NCBI GenBank assembly: GCA_900545885.1
Contig: URAF01000006.1
Location: 55,765 to 119,764, forward strand
Reading direction: 5' to 3'
Source of the DNA: an uncultured Eubacteriales bacterium
Lineage (GTDB): Bacteria > Bacillota > Clostridia > Christensenellales > CAG-917
DNA length: 64,000 nucleotides
Shown piece after piece: positions 16,780 through 25,723 of the stretch. The notes under the pieces are model-generated. The model searched no databases, was not told where the DNA came from, and saw nothing but the letters and a program-made list of their open reading frames with translations. Every line of letters begins with the position of its first letter. Position 1 is the stretch's first letter. The translations under genes and the position numbers were made by a program.

Positions 16780-17547
16780 ATGGCAAAGATAATCGCGGTG
16801 TCAAATCAGAAAGGCGGCGTAGGAAAGACCACAACCTGCGTCAATTTGTCGGCGTACCTTGCCGATAAAGGAAACAAAGTGCTGATTATCGACACCGACC
16901 CACAGGGAAACGCGTCGAGTTCGCTCGGATTTTTCGAACGTAAAGACAAAAAATCCCTTTACGAGGTGCTTTGCGACGACCTTTATATCAATCTTGCAAT
17001 AAAAGATACCGAAATTCCAAATCTCAAAATCATAAATTCTTCTTCGGACCTTGCGGGCGCAGAGCTTGAACTTGCGCAGGTAGTGATAGGTCGCGAAAGA
17101 GTGTTGGAAGAAAAACTCTCCGACATAAAAGACGATTTCGATTTTATTTTCATCGACTGCCCGCCTTCTCTCGGATTGCTGACCGTTAACGCGCTTGCGG
17201 CAAGCAACGGCGTTCTCGTTCCGATACAGAGCGAATATTTCGCGCTCGAAGGGTTGTCGCAGATGATGAACACGATAAAACTCGTCAAGAAATTCCTCAA
17301 TCCCACAATCGAAGTCGAAGGGGTTGTACTTACTCTTTACGACAGCAGGTCAAAACTGTCAAAGGGTGTTACGGAAGAAATAGCAAAGTTTTTCGGGAGC
17401 AAGGTATTCGACACCAAAATTCCGAGAAACGTCAGACTTGCGGAAGCGCCGAGCTACGGCAAACCGATTATCGCTTACGACAGAAGATGCGCGGGAGCAC
17501 TCGCGTACGAAGCGCTTGCGGAAGAATTTCTCAGAAAAATAAAGTGA
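16780..17547 (+). CDS. parA: chromosome partitioning ATPase ParA (Soj)
   Basis: A 255-residue deviant Walker ATPase that binds DNA non-specifically and moves ParB-parS complexes. The N-terminus carries the deviant Walker A KGGVGKTTT with its signature lysine, followed by the A' box (LIIDTDPQGNASSS) and Walker B FIDCPPSLGLLT. There is no extra N-terminal DNA-binding domain, as in chromosomal Soj. The ATG at 16780 sits six bases after a -10 box; an earlier GTG at 16735 lies inside the promoter and is rejected. parB starts 7 nt after its stop. Confidence 0.95.
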   Translation: MAKIIAVSNQKGGVGKTTTCVNLSAYLADKGNKVLIIDTDPQGNASSSLGFFERKDKKSLYEVLCDDLYINLAIKDTEIPNLKIINSSSDLAGAELELAQVVIGRERVLEEKLSDIKDDFDFIFIDCPPSLGLLTVNALAASNGVLVPIQSEYFALEGLSQMMNTIKLVKKFLNPTIEVEGVVLTLYDSRSKLSKGVTEEIAKFFGSKVFDTKIPRNVRLAEAPSYGKPIIAYDRRCAGALAYEALAEEFLRKIK

Positions 17548-17554
17548 GGTAATT

Positions 17555-18448
17555 ATGGCAGCAAAAGGCGGACTCGGCGGAAAAGGACTCACCGCTCTTT
17601 TCACCGACAACGAAGAAAACGTAAAAGTCGAAGTCAAGGATATGCCCACCGTCGAAGTGGAAATATCGCAAATCGACCGCAACCCCAATCAGCCGCGCAA
17701 AACGTTCAACGAAGAGTCGTTGAAAGAAATGTCGACGTCGATTGCGACGTACGGCGTTCTGCAACCTCTGTTGCTTGTAAAACAGGACAACGGCCGCTAT
17801 CTCATAATCGCAGGCGAACGCCGTTTCAGAGCGGCTATGATGGCGGGGCTGAAAAAAGTGCCCGCGATAATTCGCGAATTTACCGAACAGCAGATACAGG
17901 AAATATCACTCATCGAAAACCTGCACCGTGAGGACCTCAACGCAATCGAAGCCGCGGAAGGTATGAGAGAGCTGATGGAAAACCACGGGCTCACCCAGGA
18001 AGACGTCGCGCTCCGTATCGGCAAATCCCGTCCTTATGTCACAAATACATTGCGCCTTTTGCAGTTGCCGAAAGAAGTCACCGAAATGGTGCGCGAAGGG
18101 ATACTCTCCCCCGGTCACGCAAGAGCGTTGATTTCCATCGACGACAAAGAGTATCTTATCAACCTTGCAAAACAGGCTTGCGACAACAAGCTTACCGTTC
18201 GTGAAATCGAAAACCGTGTACGCCTTTACTTTACCCGTAAGGCAATTCCCGGCGGTCCTCGCAAAGAACGCGAAATGTCCGTTGAACTCAAAGAAATGGT
18301 CAACGATATGAAACGCATTTTTGCAACCAAGGTCAAACTCCTCGGCAACGACAAAAAAGGCAGAATAATAATCGACTATTTCAACGAAGACGACATCGAC
18401 AGAATACACGCGCTCATTCAGATACTCAAACTCAACGAAAAACTGTAA
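17555..18448 (+). CDS. parB: chromosome partitioning protein ParB (Spo0J)
   Basis: A 297-residue CTP-dependent DNA clamp that loads at parS. The N-terminal GLGGKGLTALF is the ParA-stimulating motif. Box I (ISQIDRNPNQPRKTF) is followed by the CTP-binding box II GERRFRAAM and by ENLHREDLNAIEEA-like text, then the helix-turn-helix that reads parS (QEDVALRIGKSRPYVTNTLRLL). The C-terminus has the dimerisation helices. A GTGAGGT ribosome site precedes the ATG. Three matching parS sites lie about 8 kb to the right. Confidence 0.96.
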   Translation: MAAKGGLGGKGLTALFTDNEENVKVEVKDMPTVEVEISQIDRNPNQPRKTFNEESLKEMSTSIATYGVLQPLLLVKQDNGRYLIIAGERRFRAAMMAGLKKVPAIIREFTEQQIQEISLIENLHREDLNAIEAAEGMRELMENHGLTQEDVALRIGKSRPYVTNTLRLLQLPKEVTEMVREGILSPGHARALISIDDKEYLINLAKQACDNKLTVREIENRVRLYFTRKAIPGGPRKEREMSVELKEMVNDMKRIFATKVKLLGNDKKGRIIIDYFNEDDIDRIHALIQILKLNEKL

Positions 18449-18536
18449 CACGAACAGAATTGATTTGCGCAAAACAATCGGTTTATTGATATAAAAAGAT
18501 TAAATAAACCACGTAAAAAGGAAAAAGACAAAAAAC

Positions 18537-18566
18537 AAAATCTCCTCTTAAAGGGGAGATTTTTTT
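18537..18566. terminator. terminator between parB and rsmG
   Basis: AAAATCTCC pairs with GGAGATTTT followed by T residues. It overlaps the last codons of the convergent rsmG gene. Confidence 0.7.
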
Positions 18567-19249
18567 ATCTGCGAATATCTGCGAGGATAACAGTTCGGAG
18601 TCGGCTTTGTTTTCTTAAACACAAGAACCGCTCGCCTGTCGCCCGAAGGCAAAGAAAACAATTTTTTGTTTACGTTTTCCACGCCCAGTTTTTTCATTGC
18701 AGACCCCGCGCTTTCCATTTCGGACAAGTCGGTTTTGTATGCAATAAAAACGCCGCCATTTTTAAGCAAAGGTACGCTCAGTTCCAAAAGTATTTGAAGA
18801 GACGCAACGGCTCGCGCGCAGACGACGTCAAACTGCTCTCTCAAATCCGCGCATTCTTCCGCTCTTGCGGCGCGCACGGTGATATTTTTAATGCCGAGAG
18901 TCGACGCGGCATAATCAATAAACTTTGTTTTTTTCTCGGTTGAATCGAGCGCGGTGATTTGCAGGTCTGGTCTGACGACTGCAATGGGAACGCTCGGAAA
19001 TCCCGCCCCTGCCCCGATGTCGCACACGGTTGCGTTTTCCGGGAACAAATCCGCGGCGGCAATGCTGTCGATGAGATGTTTTTGCGTAAAGCCGTCAGGG
19101 TCGATTACTGCGGTTAGATTGTATTTTGCGTTTTCCTCTACGACGAGCGCGTAAAACCCGTTCAGCGTGTCGGCGGCGCGTTCGTCGACGGCAATACCGA
19201 GCGATGCGGAATAACTAATCAGCAGCTTTTTATCAATCGAGGTCGACAT
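18548..19249 (-). CDS. rsmG: 16S rRNA (guanine-N7) methyltransferase RsmG (GidB)
   Basis: A 233-residue methyltransferase that makes m7G in 16S rRNA. The family N-terminus (YNLTAVIDPDGFTQKHLIDSI) and the SAM-binding loop CDIGAGAGFPSVPIA are intact, followed by LDSTEKKTKFIDY and CARAVASLQILLEL. Its ATG lies inside the end of the MFS gene (17-nt overlap), so it is translated by coupling from a predicted leaderless mRNA. In most Firmicutes rsmG follows mnmG; here it is convergent to parAB and about 30 kb from mnmG. Confidence 0.93.
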   Translation of the reverse strand: MSTSIDKKLLISYSASLGIAVDERAADTLNGFYALVVEENAKYNLTAVIDPDGFTQKHLIDSIAAADLFPENATVCDIGAGAGFPSVPIAVVRPDLQITALDSTEKKTKFIDYAASTLGIKNITVRAARAEECADLREQFDVVCARAVASLQILLELSVPLLKNGGVFIAYKTDLSEMESAGSAMKKLGVENVNKKLFSLPSGDRRAVLVFKKTKPTPNCYPRRYSQIKKSPL

Positions 19250-20744
19250 CGAGAACCTCCAACCCGGATTTTGCGTTTTTGACGGGTTTGCCCGATTTAA
19301 TCAATGCGGTCAGAATAAACGCCAGGACAAGGAAAACTATGCTGTACGGGAACAGTATGCGGAAACCGTCGTTTTCTCCGCCGCCGAACCAACCCGACGT
19401 CGAAGAAATAAGCGCGCCCGAAAGAATGGGGGTTATGACCATTGCAACCGTCATTGCCATGGAGAAAATGCCCGTATCTTCGCCGAGTTTGTTGTTTTTT
19501 GACGTTTCGAGGAAGAACGGGTAGATATTGACCATAACCAGACCGAAGCTTACGCCGAGCACCATAAATATGACGTACAGTCCGGGGTGCGGCGTCGAAA
19601 ACGCTATGCTTCCCGAAAACGCCGCAATCATAATCGCAAAACCTATGAGTATTGTATATTTTCTTCCGATTTTCGTGGACAGGATACTTGCAAGAGGGAA
19701 TGCAACCATTGCGGCAACCTGTGCCAGAATAAGCGGGATAATCGCTTCGTTTTGCTGGAAACCGAGGATATACTCCGCATATTTGATAAAGTTCGACGTC
19801 AGAGCGTTGTATGTCATATAGAAACAGAATACAACGGCAAGAATGCAGAAACGCGAAAACGAACGGTGATTGCGAAGGCTTGTTTTGCCGAATGCGCCCG
19901 TTCTCCGTTCGTTCTTTTCGAAACGGCGGCGGGCTATATACTCGTGACTTAGTGCGGCGTCGAATGACGGAAGGTGCAAAAGGCTGTCCTCGGTGAACGA
20001 CTTGACGTCGAGCGCGTGGTTCTTTGAAAACATTATCTCTTTTTCCACATTCTCGAACGACGAGTCTTTGATTTCGTTGTTAAGCCGCTTCTGCTCTGCG
20101 TCGATACGTTCTTTCTCTGCCGCGATTTCGCATTCCTTCTGCATATCCGCTTTGAATTTGGGTTCTTTCACGGCAAAGCAGAACCATATAAGCATTATGA
20201 AAGTCGTGACCACAAACGCCGCCCCTATTGCATAGTAGCCGTCGAACATCATGAATACGTAGAAGTACAGCATCGATACGACGGTAAGCACAACGGATAC
20301 GATGTTGCTGATAGCGTTAGCCACGGAACGGAAACGGTCGGGATTTATGTCGGGGACAAGCGCCAATGCGGGGCTGCGATACGCCGCCATAGCCGCAAGG
20401 CAAATCATAAGGCATATGATAAACGGAACGAAATAGTTTTTTCCAAGCGAAGCAAAGACGCAAACGCCCATAAAACCGATCATAGAAATAATCGTGCCGA
20501 TTACTATAAACGGTTTTCGGTTGCCGAAAGGTGATTTGGCTTTGTCCGAAAGCTTGCCGAAGAGCGGCAGAAGAATCAAACCCAGGATATTGTCCGCGGC
20601 GATAATGACGCCGTGCCAAACGGAATTGAGTCCGAAAACGTCGTAGTTTATGGACTGCATAATGGAATCGTAGGACCCCCAGAAAAGGGAAATCCAGCCG
20701 AAAGCAAGAGAGCAAAGAACGGTACGTTTCCAGTTGAACTTCAT
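19233..20744 (-). CDS. MFS transporter, sugar/cation symporter-like
   Basis: A 503-residue protein with about 12 membrane helices in two halves and a long, charged cytoplasmic loop (about residues 205-285) between helices 6 and 7. The loop after helix 2 reads LSDKAKSPFGNRKPFIVIG, which matches the sucrose/H+ (SLC45-like) and GPH symporter motif D-(K/R)-x(n)-G-x-R-(K/R)-P-(F/Y). The second half has the equivalent ILSTKIGRKYTILIG loop. Substrate is unknown, a glycoside is plausible given the glycosidases at 40-43 kb. Its ATG is six bases after a -10 box and lacks a ribosome site. rsmG overlaps its end. Confidence 0.8.
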   Translation of the reverse strand: MKFNWKRTVLCSLAFGWISLFWGSYDSIMQSINYDVFGLNSVWHGVIIAADNILGLILLPLFGKLSDKAKSPFGNRKPFIVIGTIISMIGFMGVCVFASLGKNYFVPFIICLMICLAAMAAYRSPALALVPDINPDRFRSVANAISNIVSVVLTVVSMLYFYVFMMFDGYYAIGAAFVVTTFIMLIWFCFAVKEPKFKADMQKECEIAAEKERIDAEQKRLNNEIKDSSFENVEKEIMFSKNHALDVKSFTEDSLLHLPSFDAALSHEYIARRRFEKNERRTGAFGKTSLRNHRSFSRFCILAVVFCFYMTYNALTSNFIKYAEYILGFQQNEAIIPLILAQVAAMVAFPLASILSTKIGRKYTILIGFAIMIAAFSGSIAFSTPHPGLYVIFMVLGVSFGLVMVNIYPFFLETSKNNKLGEDTGIFSMAMTVAMVITPILSGALISSTSGWFGGGENDGFRILFPYSIVFLVLAFILTALIKSGKPVKNAKSGLEVLDVDLD

Positions 20745-20750
20745 AAAAAG

Positions 20751-20779
20751 ATAATATCATCAAACGAAAGATAAATCAA
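20751..20779 (-). promoter_or_regulatory. promoter of MFS-rsmG, predicted leaderless
   Basis: Minus strand TTGATT (20774-20779), 17-bp spacer, TATTAT (20751-20756), then CTTTTT and the ATG at 20744. Confidence 0.7.
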
Positions 20780-20934
20780 CCGAACCGAGCGCAGGCGTAC
20801 GGGTGAAAAAACGCAAACGGAGCAACAGTAAAATGCGCCGCGCCAAAATGATTGTTTGAAGTGTCAAAACGTGGCCATAAACTCCGATTTTGCGCAGACG
20901 GTCAAATTGCGCAAAAAATATTGGTACGCGTGTA

Positions 20935-20963
20935 TTGTTCGGTGCGGAATAAAGTGATATCAT
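20935..20963 (+). promoter_or_regulatory. sigma-A promoter for the nucleosidase gene
   Basis: TTGTTC (20935-20940), 17-bp spacer, TATCAT (20958-20963), followed by AAGGAGGCG ahead of the ATG at 20980. Confidence 0.55.
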
Positions 20964-20979
20964 AAACAAGGAGGCGTTT

Positions 20980-21705
20980 ATGAGAATAGGAATTATAACC
21001 GCAATGGCAGAAGAAACCCTGCCGATTTTTCAGAAACTGGGCAACGTTGTTGCCGAAGTTACAGTGTCCGGTGTAACTGTCCGACAAATTGAAGCGGAAG
21101 GACACACGGTATATCTTGCAACGTCCGGAATAGGCGAAATCCGTGCCGCAATGGCGGTTCAATTGCTTGCCGACCTTTTTGATATAGAAGCAGTGCTCAA
21201 CTTCGGTTTTGTGGGCTCGCTCAACTCTGCCCTGAAAGTCGGCGAACTCGTGCTTGTAGAACGCGCGGTACATCACCAGTTTGACATCTCCGCCGTCAAC
21301 GGAACAGTGCTCGGGTGCTACGACGGACACGACAGCCCGTACTTCGTCACAGACAAAACAATACGCGACAAAGTATCAAGCCTTTTGCCTAAACCGTTGA
21401 GGACGGTAACGGCGGCTAGCGGAGACAAGTTCGTTGCCGACTCCGCAACCAAAAAATTCCTGCGCGAAACGTTCGACGCCGATATTTGCGAAATGGAAAT
21501 AGCGGGGATTTGCCTTGCCGCAGAACGCAACGAAATTCCCGTATTTTCTATGAAGGTAGTGTCGGACGGTGCCGACGAAGAAGCAACGGAAAGTTTCGGT
21601 GAAGTTCTCGAAAAAGGTCTTTCCAAATACGAAGAACTCTTGCCTTATGTGCTCAATGCGCTGTCCGACCTCAAAATTGCGCCGCTTCCACCGGCAACGC
21701 TGTAA
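20980..21705 (+). CDS. mtnN: 5'-methylthioadenosine/S-adenosylhomocysteine nucleosidase-like
   Basis: A 241-residue member of the PNP/UDP phosphorylase superfamily. Family marks are the N-terminal RIGIITAMAEE with the substrate Glu, the SGIGEIRAAMA loop, the NFGFVGSL strand, the ASGDKFVAD segment, the ribose-binding CEMEIAGICLA (Met-Glu pair) and VVSDGADEEA with the catalytic Asp. These suit the MTA/SAH nucleosidase branch, which cleaves by-products of SAM use in methylation, polyamine and quorum-signal pathways. AAGGAGG ribosome site. The gene is single, divergent from the MFS unit. Confidence 0.8.
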   Translation: MRIGIITAMAEETLPIFQKLGNVVAEVTVSGVTVRQIEAEGHTVYLATSGIGEIRAAMAVQLLADLFDIEAVLNFGFVGSLNSALKVGELVLVERAVHHQFDISAVNGTVLGCYDGHDSPYFVTDKTIRDKVSSLLPKPLRTVTAASGDKFVADSATKKFLRETFDADICEMEIAGICLAAERNEIPVFSMKVVSDGADEEATESFGEVLEKGLSKYEELLPYVLNALSDLKIAPLPPATL

Positions 21706-21771
21706 AATAAACAACAATAAATACGCAACACATAAAAAAGCAAATATAGACAAACATAAATATAATTAATA

Positions 21772-22413
21772 ATGCCGTCATACACGCTATTTGATGAAAC
21801 CTGGGCGAGAAAGGAGCATTTTCATCATTATTACACAACAAATCCCTGCACTTTCGCATTTACAACAATTCTCGACATTACGGGAATTGTAGGTACGTCG
21901 CGAAAGTTGTACCCTACAATGCTTTATCTAATAACCAACATTGCAAACCGTCATAAAGAGTTCAGAACGACGACGGATAAAGACGGCAACGCGGCATATT
22001 TTGATAAAGTTTTACCGTGTTATACAGTATTTCATAAAGATACCGAAACTTTTTCCAATGTGTGGACGGAATACACCGACGACATCGACGAGTTTTGCGT
22101 ACGTTACGACAAAGATATGGCCGAGTATGGCAACAAAAAACAGTTTGATGCAAAACCCGCTCCGCCGGAAAACGCTATACCCGTATCCATGATACCATGG
22201 GAAACATTTTCGTCTTTTACTCTCAATATTGAAAATCAATATAAATTTTTGCTTCCGATATTCACGCTGGGCAAATATTATCGGGAAGGCAATCGTATAA
22301 TCATGCCGCTTGCAATACAGGTAAATCATGCCGCATGCGACGGATATCACGTAAGCGTATTTATAAAAGAGCTGAAATCACTTATGCAGCAAATTGCAGA
22401 AAGCAAACAGTAA
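21772..22413 (+). CDS. chloramphenicol acetyltransferase-like protein (1)
   Basis: A 213-residue protein of CAT trimer length. The C-terminal signature is QVNHAACDGYH; in the classical pattern Q-x-H-H-x3-D-G-(F/Y)-H the second His is catalytic and is kept, while the first is Asn here. Other CAT landmarks are present: the N-terminal WARKEHFHHY, the FSNVWTEYTDD segment, the SMIPWETFSSF motif and LLPIFTLGKYY. Real acetyl acceptor is unknown. There is a TATAAT 5 bases before the ATG but no clear -35 and no ribosome site, so it may also be leaderless. A second family member lies 400 bp away on the other strand. Confidence 0.85.
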   Translation: MPSYTLFDETWARKEHFHHYYTTNPCTFAFTTILDITGIVGTSRKLYPTMLYLITNIANRHKEFRTTTDKDGNAAYFDKVLPCYTVFHKDTETFSNVWTEYTDDIDEFCVRYDKDMAEYGNKKQFDAKPAPPENAIPVSMIPWETFSSFTLNIENQYKFLLPIFTLGKYYREGNRIIMPLAIQVNHAACDGYHVSVFIKELKSLMQQIAESKQ

Positions 22414-22740
22414 CAACGGTTTTTACAGCGCAAGCGCGATCAAAGAGAATAACCGATTTTCTTGACCGCCTACACACAACCCCGAATCACCACACTCTCC
22501 CTTGTGCTTGTCCCCTACCCCCTTTTACTGCGCACAGCACGCCCTTGCTCCATTAGCATCTCACACATAGAAATTCACCACCACCGCGCAAAATTTTTTA
22601 TAATGGTAAAGCGGTATAACGGTCATCAAATCCCCGCATTGAAAATCAATAGCCTTGGAGAATTAGAAATGAACATTTATTAGAAACTATATAATACAAA
22701 AAAAACCGCACAGACAAACAGCAAAGTTTATAAGAATAAA
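22414..22740. other. non-coding stretch after CAT-like gene 1
   Basis: About 330 bp with no convincing gene. The part around 22460-22555 is strikingly C-rich on the plus strand. I see no promoter pair or tRNA-like fold here; a terminator follows at 22741. Confidence 0.4.
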
Positions 22741-22776
22741 AAACGAGCAAAGATTGAGATGCTTTGCTCGTTTTAT
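22741..22776. terminator. bidirectional terminator between the CAT-like genes
   Basis: AAACGAGCAAAG and CTTTGCTCGTTT form a 12-bp stem around a 9-base loop, flanked by A and T tracts. Confidence 0.8.
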
Positions 22777-22811
22777 TTTTTAATCAATTGTATGTTGCTT
22801 ATGTATGTTTC

Positions 22812-23447
22812 TTAGTTCAAAGAATCCACCAATTCTTGTACTTCGTTGAAAAATCTTGACAGATGGAAACCGTCAGCAACCGCATGGTGAATGTTCATGG
22901 TAAGCGGCATGATAAGTTTGCCGTCCTTTTCTTCAAATTTACCCCAAGTGACTACAGGAGCGAGAAATTTTCCCTCGTCAAAAACGTGAATGTCAAAATG
23001 GGAGTATTTTATCCACGGCAAGCAAGACACATCAAAAAAATTCGGCGGTTGATTAACTAAAATAGCTCGCTCGTTTTTGTGAAGTTGTCTGTCTTTGTCA
23101 ACTCTGCTGCAAAATTCAAAAAGGTCAGCTGAATACTCCGTAACCATTTTGACAAAATTTTCGTCATCGGCATGAAAATCAGTGTAAAAAGGGGACACAA
23201 AATCCCATTTTATAAGATTTCCGACATCATCCCAACTATACTTAAATTCATCGTGAGAGTTGATAATCTTTGATACAACCCACAACATCAAAGGATAAAA
23301 ATTGAGATTGTTCTTCTTTGAATACGCTCTTAAGTTGGTTACGTTCACATCGACAGTAAGACTCATAACGATGCGCATTTTATCTATATAAAATTTGAAA
23401 AGACTTTCCCTACTCCATTCATTTAAGTTAACAATTGTATAATTCAT
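22812..23447 (-). CDS. chloramphenicol acetyltransferase-like protein (2)
   Basis: A 211-residue protein of the CAT family. The active-site motif is complete, HHAVADGFH, and other family segments are in place: NEWSRESLFKFY at the N-terminus, NFYPLMLWVVSKIINSH, WDDVGNLIKWDFVSPFYTDF, SCLPWIKYSHFDIHV and LAPVVTWGKF. It is clearly diverged from copy 1, so the two are not a recent duplication. GGAGA lies 6-7 nt before the ATG. Such proteins include true chloramphenicol acetyltransferases and relatives with other acceptors; resistance cannot be concluded from sequence alone. Confidence 0.87.
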   Translation of the reverse strand: MNYTIVNLNEWSRESLFKFYIDKMRIVMSLTVDVNVTNLRAYSKKNNLNFYPLMLWVVSKIINSHDEFKYSWDDVGNLIKWDFVSPFYTDFHADDENFVKMVTEYSADLFEFCSRVDKDRQLHKNERAILVNQPPNFFDVSCLPWIKYSHFDIHVFDEGKFLAPVVTWGKFEEKDGKLIMPLTMNIHHAVADGFHLSRFFNEVQELVDSLN

Positions 23448-23655
23448 ATTGTTCTCCGATTTGTTGTTTATTTTATCGGTGCTTTTTATTTTTCTGTTAA
23501 AATTTATTTCACAGCTTTTTTATAAATCAGTAAAACATCGCATCGGTTTTGTTGTCTACATTATAATGTCCAGATTGCCAAAACCGTTTTACCACTATAA
23601 AGGTCTTGACCTCAAATTAGATAGACATCGAGAACGCATTTTGAGGTAAGCTTAA

Positions 23656-24312
23656 TCAGTTCTTGCAAGGCGGTTTTATGCCGTGTTTTTCAAACATTCT
23701 GTCCTCGTCGGTAATTTTGCGAACAACCTTACAAGGTACGCCGGCGGCCAAAACGCCCTCGGGAATGTCTCGGACGACAACACTTCCTGCGGCAATAACC
23801 GAATTGCTGCCGATTTTTACGCCTCCGCAAACCGTTACCCCTGAGGCAATCCAGACGTTATCGCCTATTTCGACGGGTTTTGCATATTCCCAGTCATGGA
23901 AGCCGTCTTCGTATTTATGCGCAATCCTTTCGTCTGCAACAAAGGGATGGCAAGGCGTCGCCACGGTAACTCTGGGGCCGAACATCACGTTGTCGCCGAT
24001 TTTTATCGGTGCAGCATCCAGGAGCTGACAGTCGAAATTCATGTAGAAGTTTTTGCCGAATGTAACGTTGTATCCGTATTCAACTCGGATTGACGGTTCA
24101 AAAAATGCTCCTTTTCCGCCGTTCGGGAACAATCTTTTTATAAGATGTGTGCGGCGCAATATGTTCCATGCGTGCGTTTTGTTAAATCGGTCCGCCAGGC
24201 AACGTGCGCGTGTTCTGTCGAACAACAGTCTTTTGTCGATGGGATTGTAAAATTCCCCCGCAATCATCTTTTCTTTGTTTGTCTTTGTTTGCAAATTATT
24301 TTTTCCGCTCAT
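23656..24312 (-). CDS. sugar O-acetyltransferase, maltose/galactoside type
   Basis: A 218-residue left-handed beta-helix enzyme that acetylates sugars with acetyl-CoA. The N-terminal Mac domain reads EKMIAGEFYNPIDKRLL, and the hexapeptide part includes FGKNFYMNFDCQLLDAAPIKIGDN (given here in pieces), the catalytic His in VATPCHPFVADERI, and WIASGVTVCGGVKIGSNSVIAAGSVV. Ends normally. The AGGAG at 13 nt before the chosen ATG is a little far. It borders the origin-region gene desert and is transcribed away from it. Confidence 0.9.
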   Translation of the reverse strand: MSGKNNLQTKTNKEKMIAGEFYNPIDKRLLFDRTRARCLADRFNKTHAWNILRRTHLIKRLFPNGGKGAFFEPSIRVEYGYNVTFGKNFYMNFDCQLLDAAPIKIGDNVMFGPRVTVATPCHPFVADERIAHKYEDGFHDWEYAKPVEIGDNVWIASGVTVCGGVKIGSNSVIAAGSVVVRDIPEGVLAAGVPCKVVRKITDEDRMFEKHGIKPPCKN

Positions 24313-24564
24313 AATATCCGCATATCTCCTGTCGTTGTTTTTGTTGATCAGTCATCGCTCAAATCATCATGCGCACACTTTTTGCAGCTCTCCGCCTATA
24401 TCGGTTTTACGATTTAATCATCATATTCTGCTGCTTATTGAGCTCGTGTATTATCGACTCGAAAAAAACCAGACCCACAAAAAAAGTCTATTTTGCTGTT
24501 GTCGACATCTTATGCTCAAAACCCCGTAAACACCGTCCAAGCGTAAACCATCAACCATTTTCAA

Positions 24565-24573
24565 TGTGGATAA
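24565..24573 (-). promoter_or_regulatory. DnaA box (perfect consensus)
   Basis: TGTGGATAA, the complement of TTATCCACA, in the left arm of the gene desert. Confidence 0.65.
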
Positions 24574-24685
24574 CCCGGCACCCAAGCAATGAAGCAAATC
24601 AGGATTAATTTTTGATTGTTTGACACGGTATTGTTGTGTTTGTATCGATATTATAATGCCATATCGACAAAATGTCTATGTTTAG

Positions 24686-24694
24686 TGTGGAAAA
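24686..24694 (-). promoter_or_regulatory. DnaA box, one mismatch
   Basis: TGTGGAAAA, complement TTTTCCACA, 113 bp to the right of the perfect box. Confidence 0.45.
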
Positions 24695-25411
24695 GAACCG
24701 TATATATCCGAAAAGCGCCTAATGCCACGTCAATGCATAGCTCGTAAAATTCGTTTTTACAAGCTCGATAAATCCGCTAAAAGGCATTGAAATGTAACAG
24801 CCGCCAGTTAAAACAATCGGCACAAGGAAAATATGCATTATAAGAGTTACAAGCCTAGTATATATCACACTGCAATGTCGTTATTCAGATAAACAAAACT
24901 CTGTCCTGATCCTGGCAAATCAATCTCAACGTTGCGGCAGATAGGTTTGCATGACCAGCAAAAGAGCCAATGGTTTTGCAAAAGAAAGAATTATAGACGT
25001 TTACAAACCATAAAATCGCAAGATCCAGAAAAATCACAAAAGAATTGCTGGTTTATAGGATAGGTATTGCCTCACAATAAACAGCTGCGGAATCAAAATA
25101 GTCAACGCGATTTCGACAAATTCTTTTCGGACTCAACAGACAACATGCATTTTGACATCAAAGACAAACACACACAGAAAACAAACTGCAAGAATTATGC
25201 AGGGTTTATTGGAAATCTGTAGAAACGCCTGAGCCATCACATTCAGAACAGGTTAATACAAAAAACGGCCGACATCATATTAACATAAAGAATGGTCCGA
25301 CAAACAAACCAACAAGACATATGGTGATTAAGTGCAGAACGCACACAAAATTTCTCGCAGGCAAACAATGATCTCGGGCAAAAAGCATAAAGAATTAATA
25401 TAAAAATGCAA

Positions 25412-25427
25412 CGTTTCACGTGAAACA
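25412..25427. promoter_or_regulatory. parS: parS site 1
   Basis: Contains the full 14-bp palindrome GTTTCACGTGAAAC, the ParB/Spo0J recognition core, with one flanking-base difference from the 16-bp consensus. Confidence 0.92.
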
Positions 25428-25675
25428 CAGCAAAATATCCAGTAAACAGAGAGATTTTGGGTATATCACAATCAAGACAATGTTAATTGAACAAAGGCCG
25501 AGTGCGCTGCTGTTGTCGATTTAATACGACAAAAACCGAAGATATTGTTATCGATGGATGTTGCATGAGAAGCGAGAGTTGCGAAGTTGGGCTTTTTGAT
25601 CGCAATGCAATACTTACGGGTCGATATTACTCATAAACAAGCAGTTATCAAATATAAAATTAACCATAATTTATT

Positions 25676-25691
25676 AGTTTCACGTGAAACA
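25676..25691. promoter_or_regulatory. parS: parS site 2
   Basis: Full 14-bp GTTTCACGTGAAAC palindrome, 264 bp from site 1. Confidence 0.92.
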
Positions 25692-25707
25692 AAAAAAATT
25701 GGCGTGC

Positions 25708-25723
25708 CGTTTCACGTGAAACC
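25708..25723. promoter_or_regulatory. parS: parS site 3
   Basis: Full 14-bp GTTTCACGTGAAAC palindrome only 32 bp from site 2, roughly three helical turns, so both sites face the same side. Confidence 0.92.

Noticed and set aside
24601..24660. TTGACA and TATAAT pair in the left arm of the desert
   Set aside because: The spacing is about 26 bp, too long for a sigma-A promoter.
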